A stretch of 64,000 nucleotides of DNA from an uncultured bacterium. GTDB taxonomy: Bacteria; Oederibacteriota; PGYV01; Palsa-1178. The stretch lies in NCBI GenBank assembly GCA_937889595.1, contig CALAOR010000078.1, positions 62,001 through 126,000 on the forward strand. Reading direction: 5' to 3'. This document shows positions 46,301 through 53,471 of this stretch, piece by piece (position 1 is the first letter of the stretch; each line of letters begins with the position of its first letter). The notes under the pieces were generated by a model, which saw nothing but the letters and a program-made list of their open reading frames with translations, had not been told where the DNA came from and searched no databases. Both the position numbers and the translations under genes were made by a program.

Positions 46301-48539
46301 TCATCTGGGGCGGCTCTATCAGGTCAACCCCGGCGCCGGGCAGCGCAGCCTTCAGGTCCTTTATCATATTCGGGTTAAAGTTCGCGAGCTGGGGATTGTC
46401 AGGCTTTACTATTGTCGCGTTTATAAAATCCGTAAAATGGTTGGTCAAACTTTCCGCCATGCCGTTTGTTTTGTCTATCTGCGCCATTTCCACAGGCAGC
46501 CACCGGTTGATACGGTCGTTATAATAATATGTCTTTACGTCATCCTCTTTCTGTCCCGGAGGTATGCGTTTTTTATCGTATGGTATCCGCAGCCTGACCT
46601 TATTCTTGAATTTTGAGTGGTGGGGCAGGAACCTGTATGCTTTTTTGCTATTGCCCGTCACGTTTACCATGCCCATTTCCAGGGGCGCTATATCCCTGTC
46701 CGCCAGTGACAGCACCTGTATGTCCTTGGTCTTGTCCTCGTCGCTCGAATCAACTTCCATACCAACGCCGTTTACGCTGAATTTCATGACTCTGCCGGCT
46801 TTTATTCCCATCCCGTATGTCTGCCCGGAATTATTCGTGCCCGATAGGTCCACCGCGGCCAGCATAGTATTGAGCAGGATTGTTTTTGTTATTTTAGTCC
46901 CGTCCGGATAGAGCGCCGTAATATCCACGCTCCATGGGGTTGAATCAGCGTCGCTTTCAAGCCCCATATCTTCTTTGCTGATAATGCCGGAAAACACGCC
47001 GTTTTTAACTTCGACTGGATTTGGGCCTATCATAACCTGCGCAGTCCCTGACCCGTTATCGGGTATGGGCAGGTAACCTTTTATGAATGCGGCCCTGCCG
47101 TAGTACTGTCCGTTATCCGGATAATTTATAAATATCCCGGCCGTCCTTGCCGGGCCAATACCTGATCCACATATCGCGGCCTCGGCTATTCCGCCGGACG
47201 AACCCGCTACGCCGCTTATGTCAAACCTGATCTTATCGAATGTTTTTCCAGCTCCGGCAGGTATCGTATTCCAGCCGTTTGCAAGTGTGGCCATTTTTAC
47301 AGGAACGACTGCCTGCAACCATGAATTATCATTCAAACCGTTTACCGCAAAAGTGCCTCCGGGGTTCCCGAACATCTGCACGCCTATTGACTCCGCCTGT
47401 ATCGGCCTGTACAGATCGAATACTGCCGATGTGTCGGTTCCTGCCGGATTCCACAAAGTCGACAGATCGCCGTCAAGCATATTGGCATGGCTCAAACCGC
47501 CTGTTTCAACTCCGCTGAATTGGTTAAATCCATTGTCCGTTTCCACCACAAGCATCAGGTTCCTTACCGAATACCCGACAGCTGAGCCGGCGGGAAGGGT
47601 AAATGATATTACGTTGCTGCCGCTTACCAGCAGGTCGGGATTGACAGGTTCCACCTGGCCGGCCCAGTCAGATGTTCCGGCAACCGGCCATGCCTGTACT
47701 GAACCGAGGCCGTTTATGGTATGCTGGGCGCCTATCCAGCTCCCCAGGCCTTTCATGTCATATATAAGCCAGGCCCTGTTGAAATCCGACGCCTGGCCGC
47801 TTACATTTACATAAAATACCGCGTTGCTTATATTTGTATCCTCATTGTTCCTTGTCACGGTCACATCGCCGCTTGCGGGGGAAGCGACAAATTTTTTCCC
47901 AACGGAATTAAACCCGTTCACGTCGATCAAATATGAAAGCGCGGCGCCATCCTTGACATTCAGATGCGCTCCGTCGGCCCAAAATTCCATCTCCGGCACC
48001 CCGGCTTTTGCCGTATCCTGCAAAGGTTCCAGCTTAACCCTGAAAAGCGAAGCCGATTGACCTGATGAAACCTGATATTTGTTCCATGACTGCCGGGCTT
48101 TGCTGAGGTCTATGCGCGAAAGGCCCTGTACCTCAGACCAATTATTGCCCGTGGATGAGTATACTGTCATATAGAAAGAAGCCGGCCCGTAGACCTTTAT
48201 AAATTTAAGATTTATCTGGCCGCCGAAAGTAACATCTATATTCGTAGCCTGTTTCGGGGTATAAACTGAAGTTGTATCACGGTCAAAAAGCTTTGAAACC
48301 AGCGTTTGTTCCTGCCGGGCTATTGAATCATCGGAGAATTGAGAAGGGTCTATCTGTATGGTATCTGGTGTATAGCGTACGGTATCCTGGAAAATTTGTG
48401 GTGAAAAACTTGCATATAATATGGCGCATAGGATACCTGCCGAAATAATTATCAACAGGTATAGTATGGCCTTTGTCAGTAAACCCGTGGAAAATCCCTT
48501 GTTTTCTGTTATGTTTCCGGTTCCATCTGCGGATTGCAA
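37305..48539 (-). CDS. Giant SpvB/TcB-Rhs-type protein (3744 aa)
   Basis: One N-terminal transmembrane anchor (about 20-45); discoidin-like and Ig-like domains; an SpvB/TcB-like start near residue 740 (GDAALSYQIDLPPGLQGM); FG-GAP-type calcium motifs (DIDGDGLPDQV, DANGDGIPDLV, DMNGDGYPDM, DMNGDGLPDKV, DINGDGLPDYV, DLRGNGYPDVV); then many YD/Rhs repeats (about 2700-3500). The conserved Rhs core end follows (YYYGARYYDPQTSVWQSTD ... NPTKYVDPDG), and a 156-residue variable tip comes after DPDG. This is the Tc-B/C and Rhs cocoon plan, which encloses a C-terminal effector. The tip has no recognisable toxin motif and ends Pro/Ser-rich. TTG start at 48539 after AGGGGG. Confidence 0.92.
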   Translation of the reverse strand: MQSADGTGNITENKGFSTGLLTKAILYLLIIISAGILCAILYASFSPQIFQDTVRYTPDTIQIDPSQFSDDSIARQEQTLVSKLFDRDTTSVYTPKQATNIDVTFGGQINLKFIKVYGPASFYMTVYSSTGNNWSEVQGLSRIDLSKARQSWNKYQVSSGQSASLFRVKLEPLQDTAKAGVPEMEFWADGAHLNVKDGAALSYLIDVNGFNSVGKKFVASPASGDVTVTRNNEDTNISNAVFYVNVSGQASDFNRAWLIYDMKGLGSWIGAQHTINGLGSVQAWPVAGTSDWAGQVEPVNPDLLVSGSNVISFTLPAGSAVGYSVRNLMLVVETDNGFNQFSGVETGGLSHANMLDGDLSTLWNPAGTDTSAVFDLYRPIQAESIGVQMFGNPGGTFAVNGLNDNSWLQAVVPVKMATLANGWNTIPAGAGKTFDKIRFDISGVAGSSGGIAEAAICGSGIGPARTAGIFINYPDNGQYYGRAAFIKGYLPIPDNGSGTAQVMIGPNPVEVKNGVFSGIISKEDMGLESDADSTPWSVDITALYPDGTKITKTILLNTMLAAVDLSGTNNSGQTYGMGIKAGRVMKFSVNGVGMEVDSSDEDKTKDIQVLSLADRDIAPLEMGMVNVTGNSKKAYRFLPHHSKFKNKVRLRIPYDKKRIPPGQKEDDVKTYYYNDRINRWLPVEMAQIDKTNGMAESLTNHFTDFINATIVKPDNPQLANFNPNMIKDLKAALPGAGVDLIEPPQMNNKGDAALSYQIDLPPGLQGMQPDIKISYNSSGGDGLLGYGWDMPIHAVVCDTRWGIPRFDSANETETYQLEGEMLLPSARTSIVMSRSYGGRRFFSRVEGKFLRIIRHNDSVTDYKWEVINKDGATNFYGTTQDSVLAPLNNNTGENDIFMWALSKTVDKNGNSVQYHYISDNYGGVDNNNPLLDHITYTDSGSDVGPFSVYFSYEPMVNVTGGVNTPCYRIDCRGGFVKKNTQRLRSIQVKHDNSIIREYIFSYVPGVLGKCLLAGIKQYGKDGEFLGGHQITAGGHTFSYFDDIADSSGNTVIFNSNQAFNSNQALTWNTNLSGIETISNLGLGVDGHVSGLSGNINTSGGENYSVNGGALGFNVSVTWGYNNGESHGVYSLMDIDGDGLPDQVFSDGRVFFYRPNLNGMLFDPNNVYRLTPTDPSVSFALSHDTQKSTMIGGGLSWGAKIGGIGVSIGGSLNSTQVDTVQDKYMSDANGDGIPDLVNNGKVYFGKILDPLHNPNVISYDIDSTGTENPIKPTAQLDLSGLLPSNDELVAESIAKKKANPLIDTFRRWVAPYTGTIRIDGTYQMITDTSDARANYNGADGVFVSIDMNSNTWNSVSQKVWRVYLPTDHWQNAYDPHKSDADVNNGTYTTTLPPAISINKGDRIYFRIQSVNDGMYDHVQWDPEITYTQVVGTTLTSWVNANGLSETHYKASDDFTLAGRRGLATTMMFTGKVRIKGDLVKTEVTTDDVTLRILKRSGNHVVTDANGMPVLDANGNTTMIGNDIYLNDPTRGSQTGRSYAFGNSATIRMGATPDIDGQYYREVDVVKGDVIALVADSDSNIDLKAISWRPYIYYSYIDPVSLPAGMTLTAYDNNDETKPNFAMHPPYDVMFYPKNVNGTPNQPYIVDAMMTRLPYCSELQDYLGGCDETLACCCGCYWRYPALRIEGTIAKGQTSGNVNIYLAWYDSSGKEVDNLVQSYGPNDILSCGSNIFSAYTIFQNYPYKQFFIPDQFKIKMTVANQSDLNTISLNAGIVYHGYRSNPCEQDYYQGAFNYAVNPGGPIQVDVVNENRSIVRNLSIAPTFYVSTTWTTADVAFTIKKRNELLYKNIISISNGLANNNVPYNGDLNTGDKLYLECFTKDTTTTAYAVLPQSLTNGLWVPPNFTFYQDEQVNLFASPYRGWAVAGLNGNAGTLDTDVNSDSPTTPIDESRLAITTTACGITYTAGGVTYTVMDQIAFIPVQAEDSDSIGNTRGLWQASADIYCGRYDMSCSRMGRKSITPMSNEDVYPPADVKALDGGRAYGVNKVSKSKQFGGGLSGGVDLGIVNGSISGYGSAGDATCLSDYMDMNGDGYPDMISSQRIQYTTPDGGLSTQTLGISDKDINKSNVINGGGGNGIGGGGGIGAVTVNPPVSIPNGSADTGGSIDNPVSSNSDGQSMTKVGVSVGSQIGGGRSSVSNKFMDMNGDGLPDKVWVDGNNNVHVSLNTGYGFSGDQIWQGIDAINESASANLGTNAAISVNVAGVFSGSAGASGNVSFSAPLKSLTDINGDGLPDYVAIDGRVAFNTGTGFMPLMYVGMPPLVGAAETSSAGNFYGFSVSIDLVVVQIGGSYSKASSSSMSKQMSMLMDLRGNGYPDVVNSDTANNLLINQSNIRRTNLLQSVHRPMNSTISLDYTHWTPTRDMPRPRWNLSKVTLTDGLYSSIASPDQVTTYDYSLGKYDKFEREFYGYASVNEVTQLGNNDYRDTYRDYFQASDFTNSDESEMYFMKGLLKSETISDAQGNTHYVKRNSYAPPASGDNAIYIDPAMYVQYTTYFPKLTQTAETFYELNGGPVTSVKTYAYDSCGNITFCAETGSESDTVLAIVAYKDKNGGGMNFNPNPLPAVNDDAILYQGPINLASSINVYATSPLGTHLRQREAKYDGSGNLADIKELITGSTTFAVTDLQHDSYGNLTGIDMPQNNAGQRYHLGYTYDAFGYVTGISDSFGYASSANYDPDYGKILQTVDANGSKVDYTYNNAPGEYFGRLRYIVGPYQGTTPPTTHTVDYLYNPDTAAGHVPYAVTDNYDGYSSKPIEIITLADGLGRVIQTKKSAAVAVVSSPPDSNIVMVTSGRVEYDAAGRVINQYYPTVDIGSKTDFNTIRDSINPTRYVYDDFDRISSVTMPDGKSINNAYAIGTGNPLNSYNRLMTTVTDALGNQKATYKDAKQQIREVAEIDKTTGLPTISTSYDYDVIGEITKITDAGSNTTGVYYDMLGRRTAIINPDSGKVQMMYDAASNLINKITPRLDAESNHPSIQYTYDINRLVSIQYPSNPENNVTYVYGSKDEAGAGNGNVAERIKSVSYGTGIGSQDRRYDMLGNVSTETNHIKSQGPGGAFTNYNMYYEWDNFGRMRKMTYPNNDTAIYEYDRGGLVNRVSGVKGTKVLTYISSITYDKFGQRSDMRYVNSVGGIGTGYTYDDQTRRLNELITYRISDNKNIQDLSYLYDNAGNIFSLTNNSAVSMDGNPEKLVRGFTYDGFYRLKHAQGELDDSTDPNNPKTMRQFTTDTTFDNIHNITSKNQAVNIYIPSIDTPAGSPVPYAAKTYSFTFVYDVGTNGGPHAPKYVSDTATALMRGYSYDADGNQTGYILPPANFARTITWDDADRITRVTDRDTVTNTVLADDQNWYNDAGQRVIKKEGTVETDYVNQFTSVRTDLTNMIKVTTDNIFVGNDRIISSVDPTNNGSPNDNPIVYFYHTDHLGSTGYLTDINGNLREHMEYTPWGETWLEQINEEIWNNETIKLPKYMFTSKELDATGLYYYGARYYDPQTSVWQSTDMALWKHIDTRGKWVYNSMNLGLYSYSAQNPTKYVDPDGNEYKGPPTLLPLDTVKPVPAATVVPNVMKTERTWAENPGDKIQNFAVFLSGFLSAPEVVGPKSAAKLADLALHVKDTVGYVSNPNEYVAQFPQDKQVLRPVNYDYISSWGTPFYNATAGETGVSASNPPPTATANRTIASQPVPGSSVQPQLLSGY

Positions 48540-48659
48540 AACGTCCCCCTAGTTAATCCTGTTAGTCAGACAAAAAAGTTAAAAGAAGAAAACCTGCTGC
48601 TTAAAACTTTTTTGATTGAATCCCCAAACATGTTTCTATTCCGGAAATAAATTAGGCAT

Positions 48660-48688
48660 AATATACAATAATTTAAGAAATTTGTCAA
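48660..48688 (-). promoter_or_regulatory. Promoter of the Rhs-YwqK operon
   Basis: Minus strand TTGACA (48683-48688), 17 bp, TATATT (48660-48665), about 120 bp upstream of the start codon. It sits just below the terminator at 48711-48760. Confidence 0.75.
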
Positions 48689-48710
48689 TAGTTTGTTTTT
48701 TATTTATTTT

Positions 48711-48760
48711 TTATAAAAAAACACATAAGTTACACGCTTTTGTTGTTCGTGTAACTTATG
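48711..48760 (-). terminator. Intrinsic terminator upstream of the Rhs promoter
   Basis: A perfect 13-bp inverted repeat (cataagttacacg/cgtgtaacttatg, 48724-48736 and 48748-48760) is followed on the minus strand by a run of seven T. It would stop leftward transcripts from the RND1 operon, about 370 bp after that pump's stop codon. Confidence 0.8.
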
Positions 48761-48766
48761 CAAACC

Positions 48767-49110
48767 ATACTCCTATACGATTTCCAGATGACTCCAATCA
48801 GTGCGGTAATGATAATATAAATATACCCGTAGAGAGGCTGCTTGCTGCCTCTCTGACGCTGGCCTTGCAAAACGAAAGGCTTGGTTTCATAAAGCCGGCC
48901 ATGAGCGGCGGCAAGCCGCCGCTCTACAATGTTCATCAACACTCCAATACGATTTTCAGATGACTCCAATCGGTGCGAGGATGATAATATAAATATACCC
49001 GTAGAGAGGCTGCTTGCTGCCTCTCCGACGCGGGCCTTGCAAAACGAAAGGCTTGGTTTCATAAAGCCGGCCATGAGCGGCAGCAAGCAGCCGCTCTACG
49101 ATGTTCATTA
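48767..49110. repeat. Two tandem copies of a 172-bp palindrome-bearing repeat
   Basis: Copy 1 is about 48767-48938 and copy 2 about 48939-49110; shared anchors such as agatgactccaatc are offset by 172 bp. Each copy contains an inverted pair gagaggc/gcctctc and a second palindrome gagcggcggcaagccgccgc (copy 1) or its imperfect version (copy 2). Short open frames on both strands are repeat artefacts. Together with the terminator and promoter this accounts for most of the ~590-bp gap between the Rhs and RND1 genes. Confidence 0.85.
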
Positions 49111-49131
49111 ACGACCGCATGCCCCAAATCT

Positions 49132-52100
49132 TTATTTATTTTTCTTCGGTTTTATTTGTGACTTGCTTTTCCCCTCAACCGCCTCATAAACCACAGGTAT
49201 GACAACCAGCGTCAAAAACGTCGATGTTATCAGCCCGCCTATGACCGCTATCGGCATGGTCTTTGCCATGATGACCGACTCGCCGAACCCGAAAGCAAGC
49301 GGCAGCATGCCGAATATCATGGAAAAAGTGGTCATGAGTATGGGCCTTAAACGGATGGGCCCCGCATGAAGGAGGGCTTCCCTGGCTGACATGCCCTGCG
49401 CCATTTTCTGGTTGGTAAAATCTATAAGAAGTATCCCGTTCTTCGCCACAAGCCCGCACACCATCAAGAGGCCTATCATGGCCATGATATCAAGCTGCTG
49501 CCCGGTCAAAAGCAGCGCCAAAAACGCGCCTATGACCGCGAGCGGGACGGATATCATGAGTATTAAAGGCTGTATGAGCGAGTCGTACAGGGAAGCGAGT
49601 ATCATATACATAAAAAGCAGGGCAAGCAGCATTGCACCGCCCATCTGGAACAGGGTCTCGCTTAACTGTGTTGCCTGGCCCCCAAAACTATAATCATAAC
49701 CGTAGGGCAGGTTTACTTTAAGTTTTATTGATTTTTTTAAGGCGGAAATAACGTCGCCTAACGCGTAATGTTCCTTTATATTTCCCGTTACCTTTACAAT
49801 GCGTTTTTTGTTCTCCCTTTTTATCTCCACGGGGCCGGAACCAAACCTGAAATTAGCTACCGCGGACAAAGGGATCTTTTGCCCTCCACTGTTGGTCAGA
49901 ATAATGTCCTTTAATGAACCAATGCTCTGTTTTTCAATTTCAGGCATTTCCAATATTATGGGATATTCCTTTTCGCCTTTCCTGTACCGCGATATTTCCC
50001 TGCCGTTCACGAGTACGTTAAGCATTGACCCTATGTCATAAGTGGATATACCCAGCCTTGAGGCCTTGACCCTGTCGGCTATTATGGATATTTCAGGCTT
50101 GCCCGGCCTGTAAGTGGAATTCATGTCAGCCACTCCGGGCGTTTCTTCGGCCGCCCTTTTTATCTGCCTGGCTATGTCCTCGATAACTTTTATATCCGCT
50201 CCGGTCACGTTTACTGTTATTGCAAAGCTGTCCCCGCCCCCGGATAACACCTGGCCCGCGCCCGAATCCTGCAATATCAAAAGAACATCGCGGCCGAGCA
50301 CGGCGCTTAATTTTTTATATTCTTCAGTGCCCGCGAGCGTTGATCTTCTCCCGCCTTTTTTTATCTTCGCGTATATGGTCCCGAGATTTTTTGTGCTCTC
50401 CCCCCTGCTGCCTTCACCTCCCGCTACGACATAATATTGTTCTACGTCAGGCACTGTTTTCAGGTATGCTTCAACCAGCTTAAGCTTTTCATCCACAACC
50501 GCTATGGTCGCGTCGGGCCTGCATTCTATGGTGTACTGTATGTCGCCGTAATCCGAATCAGGCATGAACGCGAAACCTATGAAAAATACCGCAAGCACCG
50601 ACGACCCCATAAGCCCGATAGTCCCGAATATCACTGTTTTTTTATGGTTAAGCGCCCAGCCCAGTATCTGTTCGTATATTTCCCTCACATTGAGGTAAAA
50701 CGCCTCCCATTTTTCATGTATCGCATCGAATATCCTGATAAAGCCCGCCTTATTCTTTTTTACCTCTTCTTTTTTCCACCAGTACGCCGATAACATGGGG
50801 GCCGTGGTGAAAGCGTCCACAAGGGATATTAAAAGCGCGAACGCGATGGTAAGCCCGAACTGTTTGAAGAACTGGCCGACAACTCCATTTAAAAATGAGA
50901 TGGGTATGAATACGGCCATTATGGACGCAGTGGTCGCGATAACCGCGAGCCCGACTTCGTTCGTGCCTTTTACAGCGGCGTCTTTGGGTTTCATGCCTTC
51001 TTCCAGGTAGCGGAATATGTTCTCGCGCACGACTATGGAGTCGTCGATCAAAAGTCCTATGGAAAGCGACAAAGCTAAAAGCACCATCATGTTTATGGTG
51101 AATCCCGCCGCATGGATGAAAAAGAAAGCGCCGAGCAAAGAGTTCGGCAAAGCTATCGCTGTTATCATGGTCGACCTGAATGAGCCTAAAAACAGCCAAA
51201 CTATGATTATGGCGCACAGGGCGCCGAGGAAAATATCCCCCTGCAGGCCTTTTATGGAATCCTCAACATGGCGCGTGGGGTCCCTGAATACCTCAAATTC
51301 AACGCCCGCCGGCAGCTTTTCATTAATTTTTTTGACTTTTGCTTTGACAAGTCTCGCTATTTCCACGCTGTTATCGCCCGACTGCTTATACACGCCGAAG
51401 ATCATGGCGTTCTCGCCGTTTACGCGTGTGCGCCTTTCCTCATTTTTCAGCCCAAAAGTCACTTTTGCAATATCCTTTATCCTGACCGTGCCCCCGCCGT
51501 ATGTTTTAATGACCGTATTTTCTATATCAGACAGGGAATCAAACCTTCCTTTTACGCGCACGTCAATGCTCTGGTTTATTTTATCAATACTTCCGGCCGG
51601 TATGTTTATGTTTTCCTTATTGACGGCTTCTATGACCTGGTTAAAAGACACCATGCGCGCGGACAGAGCTGATTTATCCATGGTTATTTTGACGGCCCTG
51701 TCCCGGCCCCCCCACAGGTCCACCCTTCCCACGCCCTTTATTTTTTCTATCTCGGGTTTTATATTGTCTTCCACTATTTCCTTAAGCTCGGCCAGGTCCT
51801 TATTGCCCTTGACCGACATCATGATGACAGGTATCCACTCTGCCGCTGAAAAACGCGAGACAGTGGGTTCCTCCGCGTCATCCGGCATTTTTCTTTTTGT
51901 CTTATTGACCGCGTCGCGCACCCTTGTTTCCGCGTATTTCACGTCCGCCCCGAGGTTAAAGCGGGTCGTTATTATGGATACAGACTCAGCGGATGTTGAT
52001 GATAGTGTATCAAGCCCTTCCACAACGGCCAGAGCGTCTTCCATGGGTTTTGTGACAAGGTTCTCTATCTCCTCGGCCGAAGCTCCCGGATAAACAGTGG

Positions 52101-52242
52101 TGACGGATATGGTCGGGTATTCTATATCCGGCAGCATATCCACACCCATGGATGTATACCCGATGAGTCCGAGCACAAGTATGGAAACCACGATCATAAT
52201 GACGAAGATCGGGCGCTTTATGGCAAGTTCCGCTATGTTCAT
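49132..52242 (-). CDS. RND efflux pump, HAE1/AcrB-like (pump 1)
   Basis: 1036 residues of the hydrophobe/amphiphile efflux family: IAELAIKRPIFVIMIVVSIL (TM1), a large periplasmic loop, TM2-6, a second loop and TM8-12. The proton-relay pair is present in LSIGLLIDDSIVVREN (two Asp in TM4) and the TM10 Lys in GLVAKNGILLIDFTN. It is an inner membrane proton antiporter for drugs or metabolites. It lies downstream of an adaptor and a MarR gene in one operon but has no TolC gene of its own. AAGGAG precedes the ATG. Paralogous to the pump at 54246-57365. Confidence 0.95.
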   Translation of the reverse strand: MNIAELAIKRPIFVIMIVVSILVLGLIGYTSMGVDMLPDIEYPTISVTTVYPGASAEEIENLVTKPMEDALAVVEGLDTLSSTSAESVSIITTRFNLGADVKYAETRVRDAVNKTKRKMPDDAEEPTVSRFSAAEWIPVIMMSVKGNKDLAELKEIVEDNIKPEIEKIKGVGRVDLWGGRDRAVKITMDKSALSARMVSFNQVIEAVNKENINIPAGSIDKINQSIDVRVKGRFDSLSDIENTVIKTYGGGTVRIKDIAKVTFGLKNEERRTRVNGENAMIFGVYKQSGDNSVEIARLVKAKVKKINEKLPAGVEFEVFRDPTRHVEDSIKGLQGDIFLGALCAIIIVWLFLGSFRSTMITAIALPNSLLGAFFFIHAAGFTINMMVLLALSLSIGLLIDDSIVVRENIFRYLEEGMKPKDAAVKGTNEVGLAVIATTASIMAVFIPISFLNGVVGQFFKQFGLTIAFALLISLVDAFTTAPMLSAYWWKKEEVKKNKAGFIRIFDAIHEKWEAFYLNVREIYEQILGWALNHKKTVIFGTIGLMGSSVLAVFFIGFAFMPDSDYGDIQYTIECRPDATIAVVDEKLKLVEAYLKTVPDVEQYYVVAGGEGSRGESTKNLGTIYAKIKKGGRRSTLAGTEEYKKLSAVLGRDVLLILQDSGAGQVLSGGGDSFAITVNVTGADIKVIEDIARQIKRAAEETPGVADMNSTYRPGKPEISIIADRVKASRLGISTYDIGSMLNVLVNGREISRYRKGEKEYPIILEMPEIEKQSIGSLKDIILTNSGGQKIPLSAVANFRFGSGPVEIKRENKKRIVKVTGNIKEHYALGDVISALKKSIKLKVNLPYGYDYSFGGQATQLSETLFQMGGAMLLALLFMYMILASLYDSLIQPLILMISVPLAVIGAFLALLLTGQQLDIMAMIGLLMVCGLVAKNGILLIDFTNQKMAQGMSAREALLHAGPIRLRPILMTTFSMIFGMLPLAFGFGESVIMAKTMPIAVIGGLITSTFLTLVVIPVVYEAVEGKSKSQIKPKKNK

Positions 52243-52268
52243 GTGTTTCTCCTTGGGTATTGGTTAAG

Positions 52269-52411
52269 CTGTTCTGTGTTCTGTGTTCTGTGTTCTCTGT
52301 TCTGTGTTCTCTGTTCTGTGTTCTCTGTTCTCTGTTCTGTGTTCTGTGTTCTCTGTTCTGTGTTCAAGTCCTGTCACAGAACAAAGAACACAGAACATAG
52401 AACATAGAACA
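52269..52411. repeat. Array of about 14 heptads with inverted arm (adaptor 1-RND1 spacer)
   Basis: The left part (52269-52364) is a run of tgtgttc and tctgttc units. After a short gap the right part (about 52376-52411) is agaacaa/agaacac/agaacat in the complementary sense. The transcript could form a long hairpin between two genes of one operon. This is the longest and most regular heptad array in the window. Confidence 0.9.
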
Positions 52412-52412
52412 A

Positions 52413-53306
52413 TTACTTAACGCTTACCTTCATCCCCTCGCTAAGCTTAAAATTCCCCTCCACTATCACCATAGCATTTTCGGTCAGCCCGCTTTTAACT
52501 TCAACTTCGTCAGTTGTCATATAACCCGGCTCTATATCAACCCTCTTTGCCCTGTTATTTTCATTTATGTAAACGTATGTTTTTCCGTCACCCATTAATA
52601 TTGCGTTCTCAGGCAGCATGAGAGCGTTCCTTTTTGCGGTGTAAACGGTCACTTCCACGGACATGCCGGGCTTTATTACATTGTCAATGTTCTTTCCTTT
52701 CACTATTATAGTGCCTGACAGGGTATCTTTGTCTATGAAAGGGGTGGAAGAATATACTGTAGCTTGTATTGCCTCGCCGCTGCTGTAAACCGGCTTTACA
52801 GACGCTTCCATGTTGTTTTTTACCTTGACCATGTCCTCTTCGCCAGTGTTTAAAATAACTTTTATGTTACCGGGATTTGCCACTTCAGCCACGGGGTTCT
52901 GCGGCGTGACTGAAGCGCCCTTATCCGAGTAATATATCCTCGTGACTATGCCGTCAACCGGCGATTTTACCGGCACAAGCTGGAAATCCATGCCCACTAT
53001 ATCGCGGTTTATGTAGAGTATGACGTCGTTCTTTTTGACCAGGCTGCCTTCGGGAGCCTGCACCCTTTCAAACTTGCCGGACACGGCAGGATATATCTTT
53101 ACCTGCGGGTCGCCTTCGGCTATCCCCTGTATGACAACTGTTTCGCTTATTTCCTTTGCCTGGGCCAAAACCGTTGAGACCTGCGTTACGCTTTCCCCGA
53201 CTTTTGTGCCGGCCCTGAACAGCTTCAGTATTATCTGCAGACAAATTATCGCCAGCAGGACGCCAAGCGCTATCAGCGCGCCTGTTTTTACTTTTTTATT
53301 ATCCAT
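52413..53306 (-). CDS. RND periplasmic adaptor (membrane fusion protein) 1
   Basis: 297 residues: one N-terminal anchor helix (ALIALGVLLAIICLQIILKLF), a lipoyl/barrel-sandwich part (VKIYPAVSGKFERV ... KSPVDGIVTRIYYSDKGASV), a beta-barrel and a membrane-proximal domain (LPENAILMGDGKTYVYINE). The alpha-helical hairpin seen in AcrA is missing, so it is of the short type. It bridges pump 1 to an outer membrane channel. ATG at 53306 with GGAGGA upstream; a longer frame from 53360 runs into REP-like DNA. Confidence 0.9.
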   Translation of the reverse strand: MDNKKVKTGALIALGVLLAIICLQIILKLFRAGTKVGESVTQVSTVLAQAKEISETVVIQGIAEGDPQVKIYPAVSGKFERVQAPEGSLVKKNDVILYINRDIVGMDFQLVPVKSPVDGIVTRIYYSDKGASVTPQNPVAEVANPGNIKVILNTGEEDMVKVKNNMEASVKPVYSSGEAIQATVYSSTPFIDKDTLSGTIIVKGKNIDNVIKPGMSVEVTVYTAKRNALMLPENAILMGDGKTYVYINENNRAKRVDIEPGYMTTDEVEVKSGLTENAMVIVEGNFKLSEGMKVSVK

Positions 53307-53333
53307 TGAATTTCCTCCGTTGTGTTTTTTGCG

Positions 53334-53466
53334 TTGAGTCGGAAAACCTCTAAAAGCCATCGTTGTGGGCCGAATAATATTCGGCCCCTACAAATATCTG
53401 TCCATCGCACTTGTAGGGGCAGCATATCATGCTGCCCGCCCTTTGCGGGCTTTACCGACAGTCTCC
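53334..53466. repeat. REP/MITE-like element, apparently complete
   Basis: The ends are inverted (gagtcggaaaac near 53336; its partner ttaccgacagtctcc ends at 53466). Inside are palindromes gggccgaataatattcggcc (53367-53387), gggcagcatatcatgctgcc (53417-53437) and a small stem gcccgc/gcgggc (53434-53450). The right half is repeated at 11065-11118, and the same palindrome cores with changed stems occur at 8486-8569. It lies between the MarR and adaptor genes. Confidence 0.82.
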
Positions 53467-53471
53467 ATTCA

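Noticed and set aside
48616-49111. Overlapping short open frames on both strands between the Rhs and RND1 genes
   Set aside because: They read the 172-bp tandem repeats twice and have no ribosome-binding sites or recognisable products.
52269-52411. CRISPR-like array
   Set aside because: The units are only 7 bp, contiguous and without spacers; no cas genes in the window.
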